Origin: Drosophila pseudoobscura
Lineage: Eukaryota > Arthropoda > Insecta > Diptera > Drosophilidae
Length of the DNA stretch: 64,000 nucleotides
Direction: 5' to 3'
Assembly (NCBI RefSeq): GCF_009870125.1
Contig: NC_046683.1
Coordinates: 44,035,869-44,099,868, forward strand
The first letter of the stretch is position 1. Every line of letters starts with the position of its first letter. The position numbers were made by a program, and so were the translations under genes. Positions 24,584 through 35,700 of the stretch are shown here, in pieces. The notes beneath the pieces were generated by a model, which had not been told where the DNA came from, made no database searches, and saw only the letters and a list, made by a program, of their open reading frames with translations.

Positions 24584-24593
24584 GGTCACACTG
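24584..24593 (+). promoter_or_regulatory. Isolated Motif 1 (M1BP-type) element
   Basis: GGTCACACTG, preceded by TTC, matches the Motif 1 core found at broadly expressed fly promoters and at the promoter at 874-884. No plus-strand gene follows within 30 kb and no DRE or Motif 6 partner is obvious nearby. It could mark an unannotated non-coding transcript or be chance. Confidence 0.3.
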
Positions 24594-25752
24594 CAATTGT
24601 AATTGCAATTAACACTGCCTGTGCATGCATTCACATTTCGTCGGTGTGTCGGGTGATGTTGCAACCGCATCGCATCACATCGCAAGGCAGCACTTGCCAC
24701 TTACCCAAGAGACCCAGAGACAGACAGACCCGCAGTATCCCCAGACCCCCAGACCCCCAGACCCAGGCCAAGTGCAGCATCAGGCATCAGGCATCAGGCA
24801 GCAGGCAGCATTCAAGTTCGTTTTGAAGTGCATCGGGCATCGGGCATCGGCCAGAGAGGAGCGCAGCGTAAACGTTGTCGCCGCATTCAAATCTTCCGCA
24901 TGTCAAGGTCAATTAGCATGTGGCTGGGGCTGAGATTGAGCTTGGAGCCTCAGCGCAGATTGGGCCTCAGATGGAGCTATAGGTGGGGGCTTGAGCTGTG
25001 CGTGATAAAAATGTCAAAAGGTTTTCATTGGCATTTTGAGGTTGTTATTGCCATTTAGTGGCTTATGGCTTAGGCACTTGCCAGATCTTAGACCCGACTC
25101 TCGGCTTAGCCATCGATAAGTGTTGCCATAAGCTCGAGACCACTTCAGAGGCACACACACACACACACACACACACAAACACGCAGGCACAAGCCCAGAG
25201 GTGGCCACAGAAGGCGGTGGCGGTGGCGGTGGCGAAGGCGGAGGCGGTAGAGGGTTCGTACGGTACTCTGGGGCCGTGTCATTGAACTGCTTGATAGAAA
25301 GTGACCGCTGCTTAGCCGCTATCCTTGGTGATCTATCTTAGTGGCCAAAATAACACAGGCCACGGCTATAGCAATAGCCACAGAAAAGTTTTCACTCCTT
25401 TCGCTTTCATTGCAATTACCAAATACGATTCTTATTTTCAATTTCAATATGACGACGACGACAGGCACGACAACGACATCCACAGTGGGTTCATGCACTC
25501 AATTATGAAGGTCAATCGAGGAGTTGCCCAAGAACTCCAAAATCTATGGCATCCCTCTCCTCCACTCGGCGTAGAATTCCATTCTACATCAAGGACCGAG
25601 AAAGCAGAGATTTCAGCGTTTGTTTTTTCCCAAAATACAACCAATCCAATTGATTCCTGGGACCCCTGGAACCACTGTGCGCCTGTTCGCTGTTCGCTGT
25701 TCGCGAAGGGGAAAAAAGCGCCCGCGACAACGCAGTTTCGCACCAAATTTGG

Positions 25753-25804
25753 AGCCAGGAGCCAGCCAGCCAGCCAGCCAGCCAGGCAGCCAGGCAGCCA
25801 GGCA
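25753..25804. repeat. (GCCA)n/(GGCA)n tetranucleotide repeat
   Basis: GCCA units grade into CAGGCAGC units. The same tetranucleotide family recurs at 30811-30857 and 53100-53136. Confidence 0.85.
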
Positions 25805-26338
25805 CTGCCAGCAATAACAATAACGGTCTACGGAGGCCCCCGATGATCGCTCCAGTGGAGCTCCAAGCTCTCCACGGCTCCACGATCTCAGCCTCAGCTC
25901 CAGCTTCAGCTCCATCTCCGTCTCCTTTTCGGTCTCTCCAGCACTCCTGCCTCTGCCGATATTGGTGGTGATGTTGTTGCCGGGGCCTATTACCATTTGG
26001 CTTAGTCAAATCGTTTGTTATGTTTTTATCTTGATGTCCAGTCACCTTGATTTGTTGTAGAAAATGCAATTTTTGGCATGCTCGCTGGTCTGGACTGTGG
26101 CCATGGCTATAGCCTAGTCGCCCCGGCTACCGTTCCAAGGAGACGACACAAGACGAGACGCGATGCGATGCGACGCGACGCGATAGATGCCCCCGACGAT
26201 GCGTAGGGTGAATCGCTTTCTCAGACCCCCGACTCGGACGACGGCCAATGTCGTCGATGTCGTGGGTGACGGACTGCCAACGAAAGTGAAATTGCTGCCA
26301 ACAATTGTTGCTTAGAATTGAAGTGGAGGGAAAAAGCA

Positions 26339-26379
26339 ATGGATCGGATCGGATTGGATCGGATCGGAGCGGATCGGCT
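26339..26379. repeat. (GGATC)n pentanucleotide repeat
   Basis: Seven to eight GGATC units with single-base variants. A shorter array of the same unit lies at about 12504-12525. Confidence 0.9.
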
Positions 26380-27483
26380 GGCGTCCATTGTACTATGGCG
26401 AATCAATCAATTTATGGGCCTGGTCCCGCGGCTCGACATTGAAGTTCAATGCACTCTCGTCCTCCTTCCTCCGTGCAGCCATTGCCGGAGGAGTTGTAGG
26501 TGCAATGCAGTGGGAGCCGGAGCCCTCCCCCCAATCGAGAGCGCGAGGTCAGAGTTCAGCGCATGTCGCTGGGGGTGGGTTGGGTTGTTGGCAAATCTAG
26601 AAAAATGCCACATGAAAATGGGGGGAAAAAAGCACACACAAAACAAAAGCAAAGACAATGGGCAGACGTCGACGTTGGCTGCTTGTTAGGCTGGGCCCCC
26701 AAAAACAACAAACAACAAACAACAAACAACTTGCAACAAAACAAACCAAATGCCGCAGCAACAAAAACCAAACAAACAACAACAAAAAATAGCGGGCAGA
26801 GGGAATTTGTTTTGTTTGATCGGTTGCACAGAAGCCGATTTACCCTTCAAGTAGAAGCTTAAATAAACTAGAAAATATTATGTACTAAGCCATATATTAA
26901 ACTAAAATGACTCTGACTCTATTTTAGAAAGCTAAAAATGTTTGAGAGAGCTGATTGGGACGCATAGAAATGACAAGAGAACACATTAATCTTACCAAAT
27001 GACGTTCAAAGAACCATTTCATCTGGCAGTCTGGCGTTCTGTCAGTCCAGCCATCCACCATCTCTGACTCTCCCCAAAGCCCATCAAGAAAGTGTTGATA
27101 CCCCTTTTTGGGGCAGAGGTAACGAAAACAAATGCAAATACAATAAGAGGACTGGGGGATCATTTGTTGTTGCCTTTTTGGTTTGGTTTGGCTTGGCTTG
27201 GCTTGGGTTGGCTTGGGTTGGCGCTGCAGTGCGCGGCGCTCCGTTGTCATTATTTATTTATGCCCAAAACGTTTCATTTTCATTTGGCTTTGGCTTTGGG
27301 CCAAAAGGGAGTCATCGGAGTAGTTTTGTTGTTGTTGTTGCTGTTGCTGTAGTATTGGCTGTTTTGCCGATGGCTGAAACCTGAAAACTGGGTTACTGGC
27401 GCCTGTTTCGGGCTACAAGATCGTGTCATGCGATTTCTATCTTTGTGTGACTACGAAAGCGACAACCACAACGACATCGACAG

Positions 27484-27511
27484 CGACGACGGCGACGACG
27501 ACGACGACGAC
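27484..27511. repeat. (GAC)n microsatellite
   Basis: GACGAC repeats with one GGC interruption. Confidence 0.85.
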
Positions 27512-27975
27512 AACGTTGTCGAATGCTGAAGAAGAAAAACCCCGAGATCGAAAATCGAAACAGCAACAGCCCAGAGAATAACAGTTGCATGTGTGTGTCT
27601 CTTTGATCTGGGACTGGAACCAAAACTGGCACTGGGACTGGGACTGGAACGGGGAACTGCAACTGCAACTGCGACTGGGACTGCGCGACTCTTTTGAAAA
27701 CAAAAGTAAAGTGTTTGGGCCCGCGGCGTGGGCCGTGCTCTGCCCCTGCTCTCCAGTGTGCCACATATAGGAAAACGATCCCCCGCCTTCCACATGACTC
27801 ACACCACGCCAGGGAAACAGGGCTAAGCGCCAGCTTGCAGCTCCCAGCCCCCAGGTACCAGGTACCAGGTCCCAGGTCCCAGGGCTTGGCTGGGTCATTC
27901 ATTCACTGGGATCTATCACGGATGCCAGCTTTGTTCTGTTTCTCTTTCTGTTTAAGAGGGAAACATAAATTCAAA

Positions 27976-28002
27976 TGCGACTGCGACTGCGACTGCGACT
28001 GC
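27976..28002. repeat. (GACTGC)n hexanucleotide repeat
   Basis: Four to five units of TGCGAC. A similar short run recurs at about 48679-48705. Confidence 0.85.
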
Positions 28003-28632
28003 ATAGGGCATTCAGCATTCGTGGGGAGACCATTCAAACGATCGTTATAGCTGCTGTCTGCCTGTCTGTCCGTCTGTCTATTAGGGTCCTCAGCAGTCGC
28101 ACAACAAAGTAGTCACGAATTAGCGCAGTTCACATGGGATTGCAGCAGGGCACCTGGGTGGGGGGGGGGACTGTAGGGTTGGGTTTTTGGGGGCAGCGAC
28201 ACACATGGCTAAGAATATGCAACAAGCGACAGTCACAGCTGTTGACGCAAACACACAGCACAAGAGACGCATTCTGTTGCAACATATGGGAGTCTGGAGC
28301 GGCAGCAGTTCGTTGCCTAAGTCTTTTGTTTCGCTGACGCATGAGCGAATGCTCGAGAGCTCGAGAGCCCGAGAGCTCGAGAGCTGTCTGCTGCATGTCC
28401 GGACTGATTTATGCGCCTGACCGCGCACCACATCCCACCACCTACGCACTCGCACTCGCATTTCCATTTCCATTCCATTTCCCTGCTCAAGAGGTGGAGA
28501 GTGATGTTTCTAGTTATCAACTGATAAGTAGCTTATGTAATGGTCCACGAAAATGGGTTAAAAGTCGCTCTGACAGTTTAATTTGACACTTTTCGGGTCC
28601 CCTTTCTCACTCTCACTTATGCCTGTCTTTCT

Positions 28633-28669
<37 letters not shown>

Positions 28670-30810
28670 TGTCTTTGTCTCTGTTTGAGTGCCGGACAGC
28701 AGCAGCACGGACGGACATGGGATGACAGAGTGCTTTTTGTTTTGGTATTTTCTTTCATATTTGCTTAACAAGATCTTGTGTATTGAATTGTCATTTCTCT
28801 TGACAATTTAATTTGGATTATGCGGAGGCTACTGAACAGCGGACAACACCCGGTCCCAGGCACTGCAACAACCACAGCCCCATCCCCAAGTCCAAGCCCA
28901 AGGTGCAAGTCAGATAAAAGAAAAGATTTAAGATGCAGGAAAGCGGAATAACGACTTGAATACACCCTAACAGATAGTTCTGAGAGCCATGAAAAGGGCA
29001 AACTAGATAGAATGGAATGACTTGAAATGGAATACCCATACAGGATTACTTTTACGGGAATTTAACAGAAGAAGCACCTGAAACATACCAAAGATACAGC
29101 AAATAAATACCAAATAACTAATCTTCTTATGGAATGGGTAATTAACAATACTAATTAAATACTCCCATCTATTACCATAAAAATACTTTAAACTAAGCTT
29201 TTTTTATAACAACTTCAAAGATGGGATATTTCCTATACGATCAGAGGTACTGATGCTCTCAGAAAAAGCTTTTCTTGATATTAAAACAATGCCTTAACTA
29301 TAGAAAAATGGCACAGAAGCATAAGTACGTGCCAAATGGCTTCTAGGCTCGGTGATGCATGTTACAAACCTCTCATGGAAAAAGGGTATCGAAAATGATT
29401 GCGACTTTAACTGTGACTTTGCGGCTGACTTTTGCTTGTGGCTTGCGGCCTGTGGCTTGTGGCTTGTGGCTGGGGCACGTTTTGGGCCCACTGGCCATTA
29501 AAACAAAAGGCTTTTGGAGACTCAAACGCAGATGCAGGCGCAGACGCAGACGCATCGAAGAAGAGTCACCGTCACCGTCACCGTCACTGGCCAGCAGGCA
29601 GCAGGCAGCCGAGAGCCGAAAGCCGAAGATTATTAATGGCCGGCCTCCGCCTGCATTTCCGTCTTGACCCAGGTTATGCAAAATGTTTGCCAAAAGGCCA
29701 AACGAAAGCGTTCGAAAAGTAGAAATGTTTGGCTAACAAATGATTGCAATTTTCCCAGCCAGCCGCAGCAGAAGCAGTCGCAGTCGCTGTCTCGGTGGCA
29801 GCAACAAGTGCGTGGCAGCATTAACTCAAATGAAAACGAAGAGGAAAATCATTAATTGAAAATTCGCATGCGCATCAGCCACGAACGTTCGATTGGGGCA
29901 CGTTTTCTCTGTTAAAAGCTGCTCTGTTAAAACTGGTCGAAAACTGTAAAATGTGGCAGTGTGGCATGCAGTTGCTCTGGCTGTTGCTGTAGCGGAAGCC
30001 CTGTTAAAATTATAGCAGGCATTGTCTTCTCTTCTTGTGCTGCTTTCTTTGATTTTATCGCACCATCAATGTTGCTGTTGCTGTTGCTGTTGCCTGTTGC
30101 CTGTTGCTGCTGCCTGTTGCATAAACTTATTGATTTGCCATGCTCGCTGCTGCCGCATATAAACAAATCAACTGCTGCTGTTGCTGCTTGCCCCGAACAA
30201 CAATTGCATAAATCAATTTTACACAGAAAATTTGCTGTTGTCTTGCTGTGGCCCCTGCCTGCCTGGCTGCCGGCCTGCCTGCCTGCCCACAGTGCGTATG
30301 ATCAAAACATAGCTGGCACATGTAAATTTGATTAAAAGCACGTTTTACCACAAAAATCCAGCTAACAGCAACCGCAAAATGAAGTGCTAACAAGAAAGAT
30401 AGGCTTTCTTCGTGGGGCCGAAGATTGATATACACTTGCGAGCGATTCGAATGGGAAAAAATATATGAGAAATATGAATTTGAATCGATTAGGATAATGA
30501 TTCGATCTTTGTTGAAGCTTTTGTATTTTGGATGCATATGTGGAGAGATGATGCATGCGTACCCCCTCCCCACACCCCCCTCAAGGGTAGACAAGTGCAT
30601 TTCTGGCCTATTGCTAATTTCCCTCGTGTCTGGGCCAGCAGCAGCAGATGCCGCCTCCATTTGTGATTTGTGATAAATGAAAGTAAAAGTACAAACACTC
30701 ACACTTCATAGATCATTAGCGGTGGTCGGTGGTTGGTGGTTGGTGGCTGGTGGTTGGTGGTCGGTGCGTGGCTGAGCGGCGGCTCTCTGAGCGAGCGTTC
30801 AATGAACCGT

Positions 30811-30857
30811 CAGGCTGGCAGGCTGGCAGGCTGGCAGGCAGGCTGGCAGGCAGGCAC
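30811..30857. repeat. (GGCT)(GGCA) octanucleotide repeat
   Basis: Alternating AGGCTGGC units for about 47 bases. Confidence 0.85.
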
Positions 30858-31334
30858 CCAGACACTTGGCACCGACGAATGCCATGTACAAGTCATTAAA
30901 ATAGAAATGCCAGCTCCGCAAAACGAAACACACACAATCGTCAAACAACACACACAAAAAAAGAAACAAAAACCAAAATAAAAACTTGTTCTTTCACTTT
31001 CAATGTCACGCCAGGCCGCAGAAGACCTTCAACTTTGAGGGGGGGGGGGCCCTCTCCCCCCCTCCTCCCTGTAATCGGTGGGGGAAGGTGTTCACTTGGT
31101 TTGGGGGCACTGCTTCTTCCGCTTCGAAATTAATTGCGGCATAAACCAAACATTTTGCGAGTCAATGTACGTAATTTGAAAATCGTGCCAAAATAGATGC
31201 CCGAGCCAGAGTCGAACTCGAAGTCGGAGTCGGAGTCAGAGCCAAAACTCAATTTGCACAACTGCAGGTGCCTCGAGAGGGAACCGAACAGAGAGACACC
31301 CCCGCAAATATGCCTCGTACGTATGTATATATCC

Positions 31335-31363
31335 ATCTGTCTGTCTGTCTGTCTGTCCGTCCG
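31335..31363. repeat. (GTCT/GTCC)n tetranucleotide repeat
   Basis: A GTCY array. GTCY arrays are a known component of DINE-1/mini-me elements in Drosophila, and a DINE-1-like fragment begins about 165 bases downstream. Other GTCY arrays lie at 48457-48482 and 51463-51497. Confidence 0.8.
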
Positions 31364-31526
31364 GACTTCTGGCCGAGGCTAGTCCCAGTCCCAGTGCCGG
31401 CCCCGGCCCCGGCTTGTTGCTCTCCGCTGCAGTCATTTGTCTGCATGTCGCTTTGTTGAATTGTCTATTTGTTTGCCAAAAAGTGCCATGAAGACAACTT
31501 GTTGTTGTTGCTCTCTAGCTGTGATT

Positions 31527-31620
31527 ATACCCTAGCAGAAGGTTGTATGATTTGCAAGCCTTGAAGGTGACCTTTCGGGTAAATCCATATGGTTCCTTCT
31601 AGAGAGCGTACTGCCTGGCC
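31527..31620. mobile_element. Diverged DINE-1/INE-1-like fragment
   Basis: The stretch starts TATACCCTAGCAGAAGG and continues with GATTTGCAAG, TTGAAGGTGACCTTTC and AAATCCATAT blocks. These follow the order of the conserved body of the Drosophila DINE-1 (INE-1) Helitron-related repeat (TATACCCTTGCAGAGGG, then TGCAACG, GAAGGAGAC, TTCC, TATAT). It is heavily mutated and has no ends. The assignment comes from remembered family sequence, not a search. Confidence 0.4.
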
Positions 31621-32561
31621 CACTATCAGATCACTATTTGGACTTGCATCGAGGGTAAAAAGCAATCTGCAAGTGTATCCGAAGATTGGCTTTCTTTCTT
31701 TGCTGTTGTTGCTTTGCCTAAAAGCAATTTCATTTGTGGCTGCTGCTGCTGGGGCTGCTGCTGCTGCTGGTGCTGCTGTGGCGGTGGTGGAGTCCACAAC
31801 AAATTACTATCATTGCTGTTAATAGTTCATTAAGTCACGGACGGGACGGGTAGACATGGAAGCCATATGGAATCATGGAATCATGGAATCACGGAACGTG
31901 TAGCCGTAAAGTGAACCCAAGACTCGACAAAACCGACTCCGAGCTCCGATCTGAGCCGCAGCAGCAACCTCTCAAGTGGCAGAATAATTGAGTGAACGGC
32001 AAGATAAACATTTCAATTTTGTTATTAAGTCATCAATTAGACAAACAGAAATCAGACTCGAGGGATCGTAGGGGCGCTGCCGCCAGCCTGCACTAGATTT
32101 TTGATTTTGGATTTTGATTTTCGATTTTTGGGGACTTTGGGGAGAGTGGATTTATCGCTGGGAATTGGCTGGAATTAAACGGATTGACTGCAGTCCGCGA
32201 AACTGCAGTTTCGCAATCGCATCGAGGCCGATGTTTTTTATAAACTTCTTTATTTCTGGTATGGCATTTGAGTCGTTGGGCTGGAGGCGTTATAAAAATT
32301 AGATTGTTTCATTGCTGGTCATCAAATATTACAATCTTTTTCTGTACTTCAAAATGGAGGAGAAACTTATTGTAGCAGTAACATAAAGGAAAAGTTTCAT
32401 TGGCCTACCAATAAATGAGGATTGAGGATTTAGTTATTATCATTTGGATCCATTAGGTTATCTTATGACACTGTTTATAAAATGTTTATTACAATCTATT
32501 CCTAACTACTCGTATGATTTGGTTGCCAAATAAAGAGGAAACTTTAAAATAAATGGTTAGT

Positions 32562-32567
32562 TTTATT
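32562..32567 (-). terminator. Candidate poly(A) signal for the long MGCASS-gene transcript
   Basis: AATAAA on the minus strand, about 230 bases beyond the stop at 32796. A second lies near 32484-32489. Confidence 0.45.
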
Positions 32568-32795
32568 AATATCTTGCTTCGCTAGCAACAATTATATATA
32601 AATATATATGTATATATGGATATATATATAATGTATGTATAATGGCAGTATTTTCACATACTTATAAGTAGACAACAGGTAATTATTCTGAGAGTAAAGC
32701 TTGTACTTTGTAAACATCATTCCCTACATCGTTCTAAAACTGCTTAAATATAGAAAAAAAAATTTGTATCTCTGCATCTTCGAAATGTGTATCTG

Positions 32796-35700
32796 TCAAT
32801 TCAACACAAACTCATTCGAGCAAATGTCGCACCTTTCGTGTGTCTGCTGTATGGACTTTGGTGCACTTGCAGCCACTGCAGTCGATGGCTTGTTGTTTTC
32901 CTTGTCTTTGGAGAACCCATAGTCCTTGCGCATGACCCACGGGGAAGTCCGCCTCGAACTCAGCAGGGAGGCGGTGTACGTATGACGCCCGGGGCTGCAG
33001 GATCGGAGGGTGTTGAGAGTGGTCGTGGATCCACGCAGGAGCTCTAGCCTAGCGAGGGCCGCCTCTAAGGCGGCATCCTCGTACTCCGCCATCACAACCT
33101 GGTCGGGCGTCAGGGACTTCATGCTGGGTGTATTGAGTTTGCTCATGGGCCGGACAACCACGTCCAGGCTGCTGTCCGATGACTTGGCCGTCGATGCACG
33201 AGACGGAGAAGGTGACGCCGGTATCGCGGCGGCAGGAGACGACTGCATCTTTGGTGTGGAAGGTGACTGCATTCTCAAGTTGGATGGTGACAGCCTGGTT
33301 GGTGTGGCAGGTGACTGCAGCCTCGGATTTAAGGGTGACTCCATTCTCATATCTGATTGTGACTCCATTTCCTGATTGGATGGTGATTGCGTCCTTGTAG
33401 AGGAAGGTAAGTACATTTTCGAGGCGGAAGGTGAATGCATTTTCGGAGCGGAAGGTGAATGCATTCTCGAAGCGGAAGGTGAATGTATTCTCGGAGCAGA
33501 AGGAGAACGCATTCGCGAAGTGGAAGGTGAACGCATTCTCAAATTGGTGGGTGAATGGATCTTCCGAGTGGAAGACGTCCGCATCTTTGGGGTGAAAGGT
33601 GACTTCCAATTGGAGGATGGCGGCATCTTGGCAGTGGAAGCGGATGTGGAGGTGCCTTCTGGCGATAAATCTTTTCTGTGGTGTGTCTGAGGTAGAGAGG
33701 TTTGCTGTTGGTTCGCTGGAAGAGTTCGAGTTGAGGAACCATCTTCAGTGGGACTTGGACTGAGATCGGTCGGTATCTCCTCCAGAGGTGTGGGAATCTG
33801 GAACGTTCTTAAGTTCTTCAGTTGCTTCGCTTGTGGCTCCACCATTGGTGGCGGGATACAGGATGTTTCCTTCTCCTCGCTGGGATGCCTCCTTTCCTTT
33901 GCATGGACTGGCATTCTGGAAGCCACAGCCACATCTCTGTGTGAAGGTTCGTGGGAAGGATTTCTTTTAGATCCCTGTTTTCTGGGTGTCACTGAGGAAG
34001 TTTGCTTTTCCATTCTGCTGATGCTCCTCGTTTGAGATACTGGTCGGACTGCCCGACGAATGCCATAGGGATTGTTATACTCCGTGGGAGTTCGCAGCAC
34101 GCTCTGGGTGCTCATCCCCGTGCTCATCCTCCTGCCAGGTGCTGCCGTTGGGGGCTCCTCCTCGGCCACGGCAGCGTGCTTACTCCAGAGGGATATCCTC
34201 TCCGCAGGAGCCCGCTGGATGGCCGAGCCCACGCGACTGCGACTGCGACCTCCACTCATGGCCTCAAAAACACTGATCCGATCACGCATCGGATTGAAGT
34301 CGAAAGCCCTGGAGCTGGAGCCGGCATTGGAGATCCGTGAACTGGCCCTGGACACACTTGTCGGCCCCTCGGAGGCCACGAACTTGGCGAACTCCCGCTG
34401 ACCCTTGCGGCTCATGGCCGGCGTCACGTGGCCGCTGGAGAGATCCGACTGGGAGGTGCTGGACAGCGAGTTGCCGCCGCTGAAGTGCCCGTCCGTGTGG
34501 CCGGGCTTGTCCCGGAGGCTCGTGTGGTCCTTGTACACGGAGAAATGGATCTTGCTGTGGACAAAGCTCTCATACGGCTTGAATTTCTTGCTTTTGGCCA
34601 GCTGATCCGCAAACCTTTCCCACTCGGTGGTGTTTGGGCGGGGTGGCTCTCGCTCCTGCTTCGCGGCCCTGCGCCGAAACCAACGTCCTCTGGAGGGTGT
34701 TTCAGTGGGGAGGGGGTTGAGTATGTGTGGGCGTGTGTTAGTTAAGGGTTTTCAATGTAATCTTCTTTTGTTCTTTTTGTGGGGGTGTTGGATATGTGGT
34801 GTATAGGTTATTTGTGAATGTTAGTTTGCGGTCAACTCTTGCGAAACTTATCGGATCACCAGGAACGCATTGAAAACTATTATAAAGCGAGGGGGAACGC
34901 CGTGAGTTGCTGCGGCGACCGCAACTCTACATTTATACCCGATACTTAGTCAGAATGGCTCTCCTCCATCAGACGGCGCTAACATTCCACGATACGACAA
35001 AGAGTGCGTGCGAGAGCGACAGAAAATTATTATTATTTTTGATTTTTATTTTATAATTATTGTTATAATTATTATTCTTGATTTTTATTGAATAATTATT
35101 ATCATAATAATTATTCTTGAAGTTTATTGTATAATTATTATTCTTGATTTGTATTGAATAATTATTATTATAATTATTATTCTTGATTTTTATTGAATAA
35201 TTATTATCATAATTATTATTTTAGATTTTTATTGAATAATTATTATTATAATTATTATTCTTGATTTTTATTGAATAATTATTATCATAATTATTATTTT
35301 AGATTTTTATTGTTTAATTATTATTTTTGATTTGAAATAAAACTAAAAAATTTAAAAAAAGGGAGGGAACGAAATTTTGAAGTATACGTTTAATAGTGAG
35401 ATCTAACAGGAGTGTCGATACCAAATGTGGTTGCTCTAGCCTTAATAGTCTATGATTTGCTTTACTCCTATGAACATGCATATTAAAAATGGCGGACATC
35501 TAGCGCGAAGGAAACATACCTAACTTTCAGTCCCGTTCCCATTCTTAGATAGCGAGAATTGTACGACCTAAAGATATATGGAACCTACTTTGGTATTTTG
35601 AAAAAATAAAACCCTATTTTTATTTATTAGAATTTAATTCTTCTTTTAAATCTAGTGAAATTTCAAGCGTAAAAATGGATGCAATTTCCGGACAATACAT

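Larger units (their letters stand above)
15881..32561. other. Gene-poor interval (about 16.7 kb) rich in simple repeats
   Basis: No conserved coding frame, tRNA or recognisable microRNA was found. Open frames here are repeat-driven (Ser, Leu, Gln, Arg runs). Non-repetitive A/T-rich islands, such as about 16960-17000, 17540-17600 and 23395-23500, contain TTAATT or AATTA homeodomain-type cores. They look like the non-coding islands typical of fly regulatory DNA, but conservation cannot be tested here. One Motif 1 (24584-24593) and one DINE-1-like scrap (about 31527-31620) stand out. Confidence 0.5.

Noticed and set aside
25584..26069. A 161-codon minus-strand frame, and other long frames in 16-32 kb
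   Set aside because: They are driven by GCCA, GGATC and similar repeats, with biased composition and no domain.
31041..31066. Poly-G followed by C-rich DNA as a possible terminator hairpin
   Set aside because: Fly genes do not use such terminators. It is a homopolymer run in non-coding DNA.
33010..33690. Plus-strand open frames over the octapeptide repeat
   Set aside because: The 24 bp period keeps all frames open. The translations are simple Glu/Gly/Val repeats, and the minus strand fits the spliced gene.
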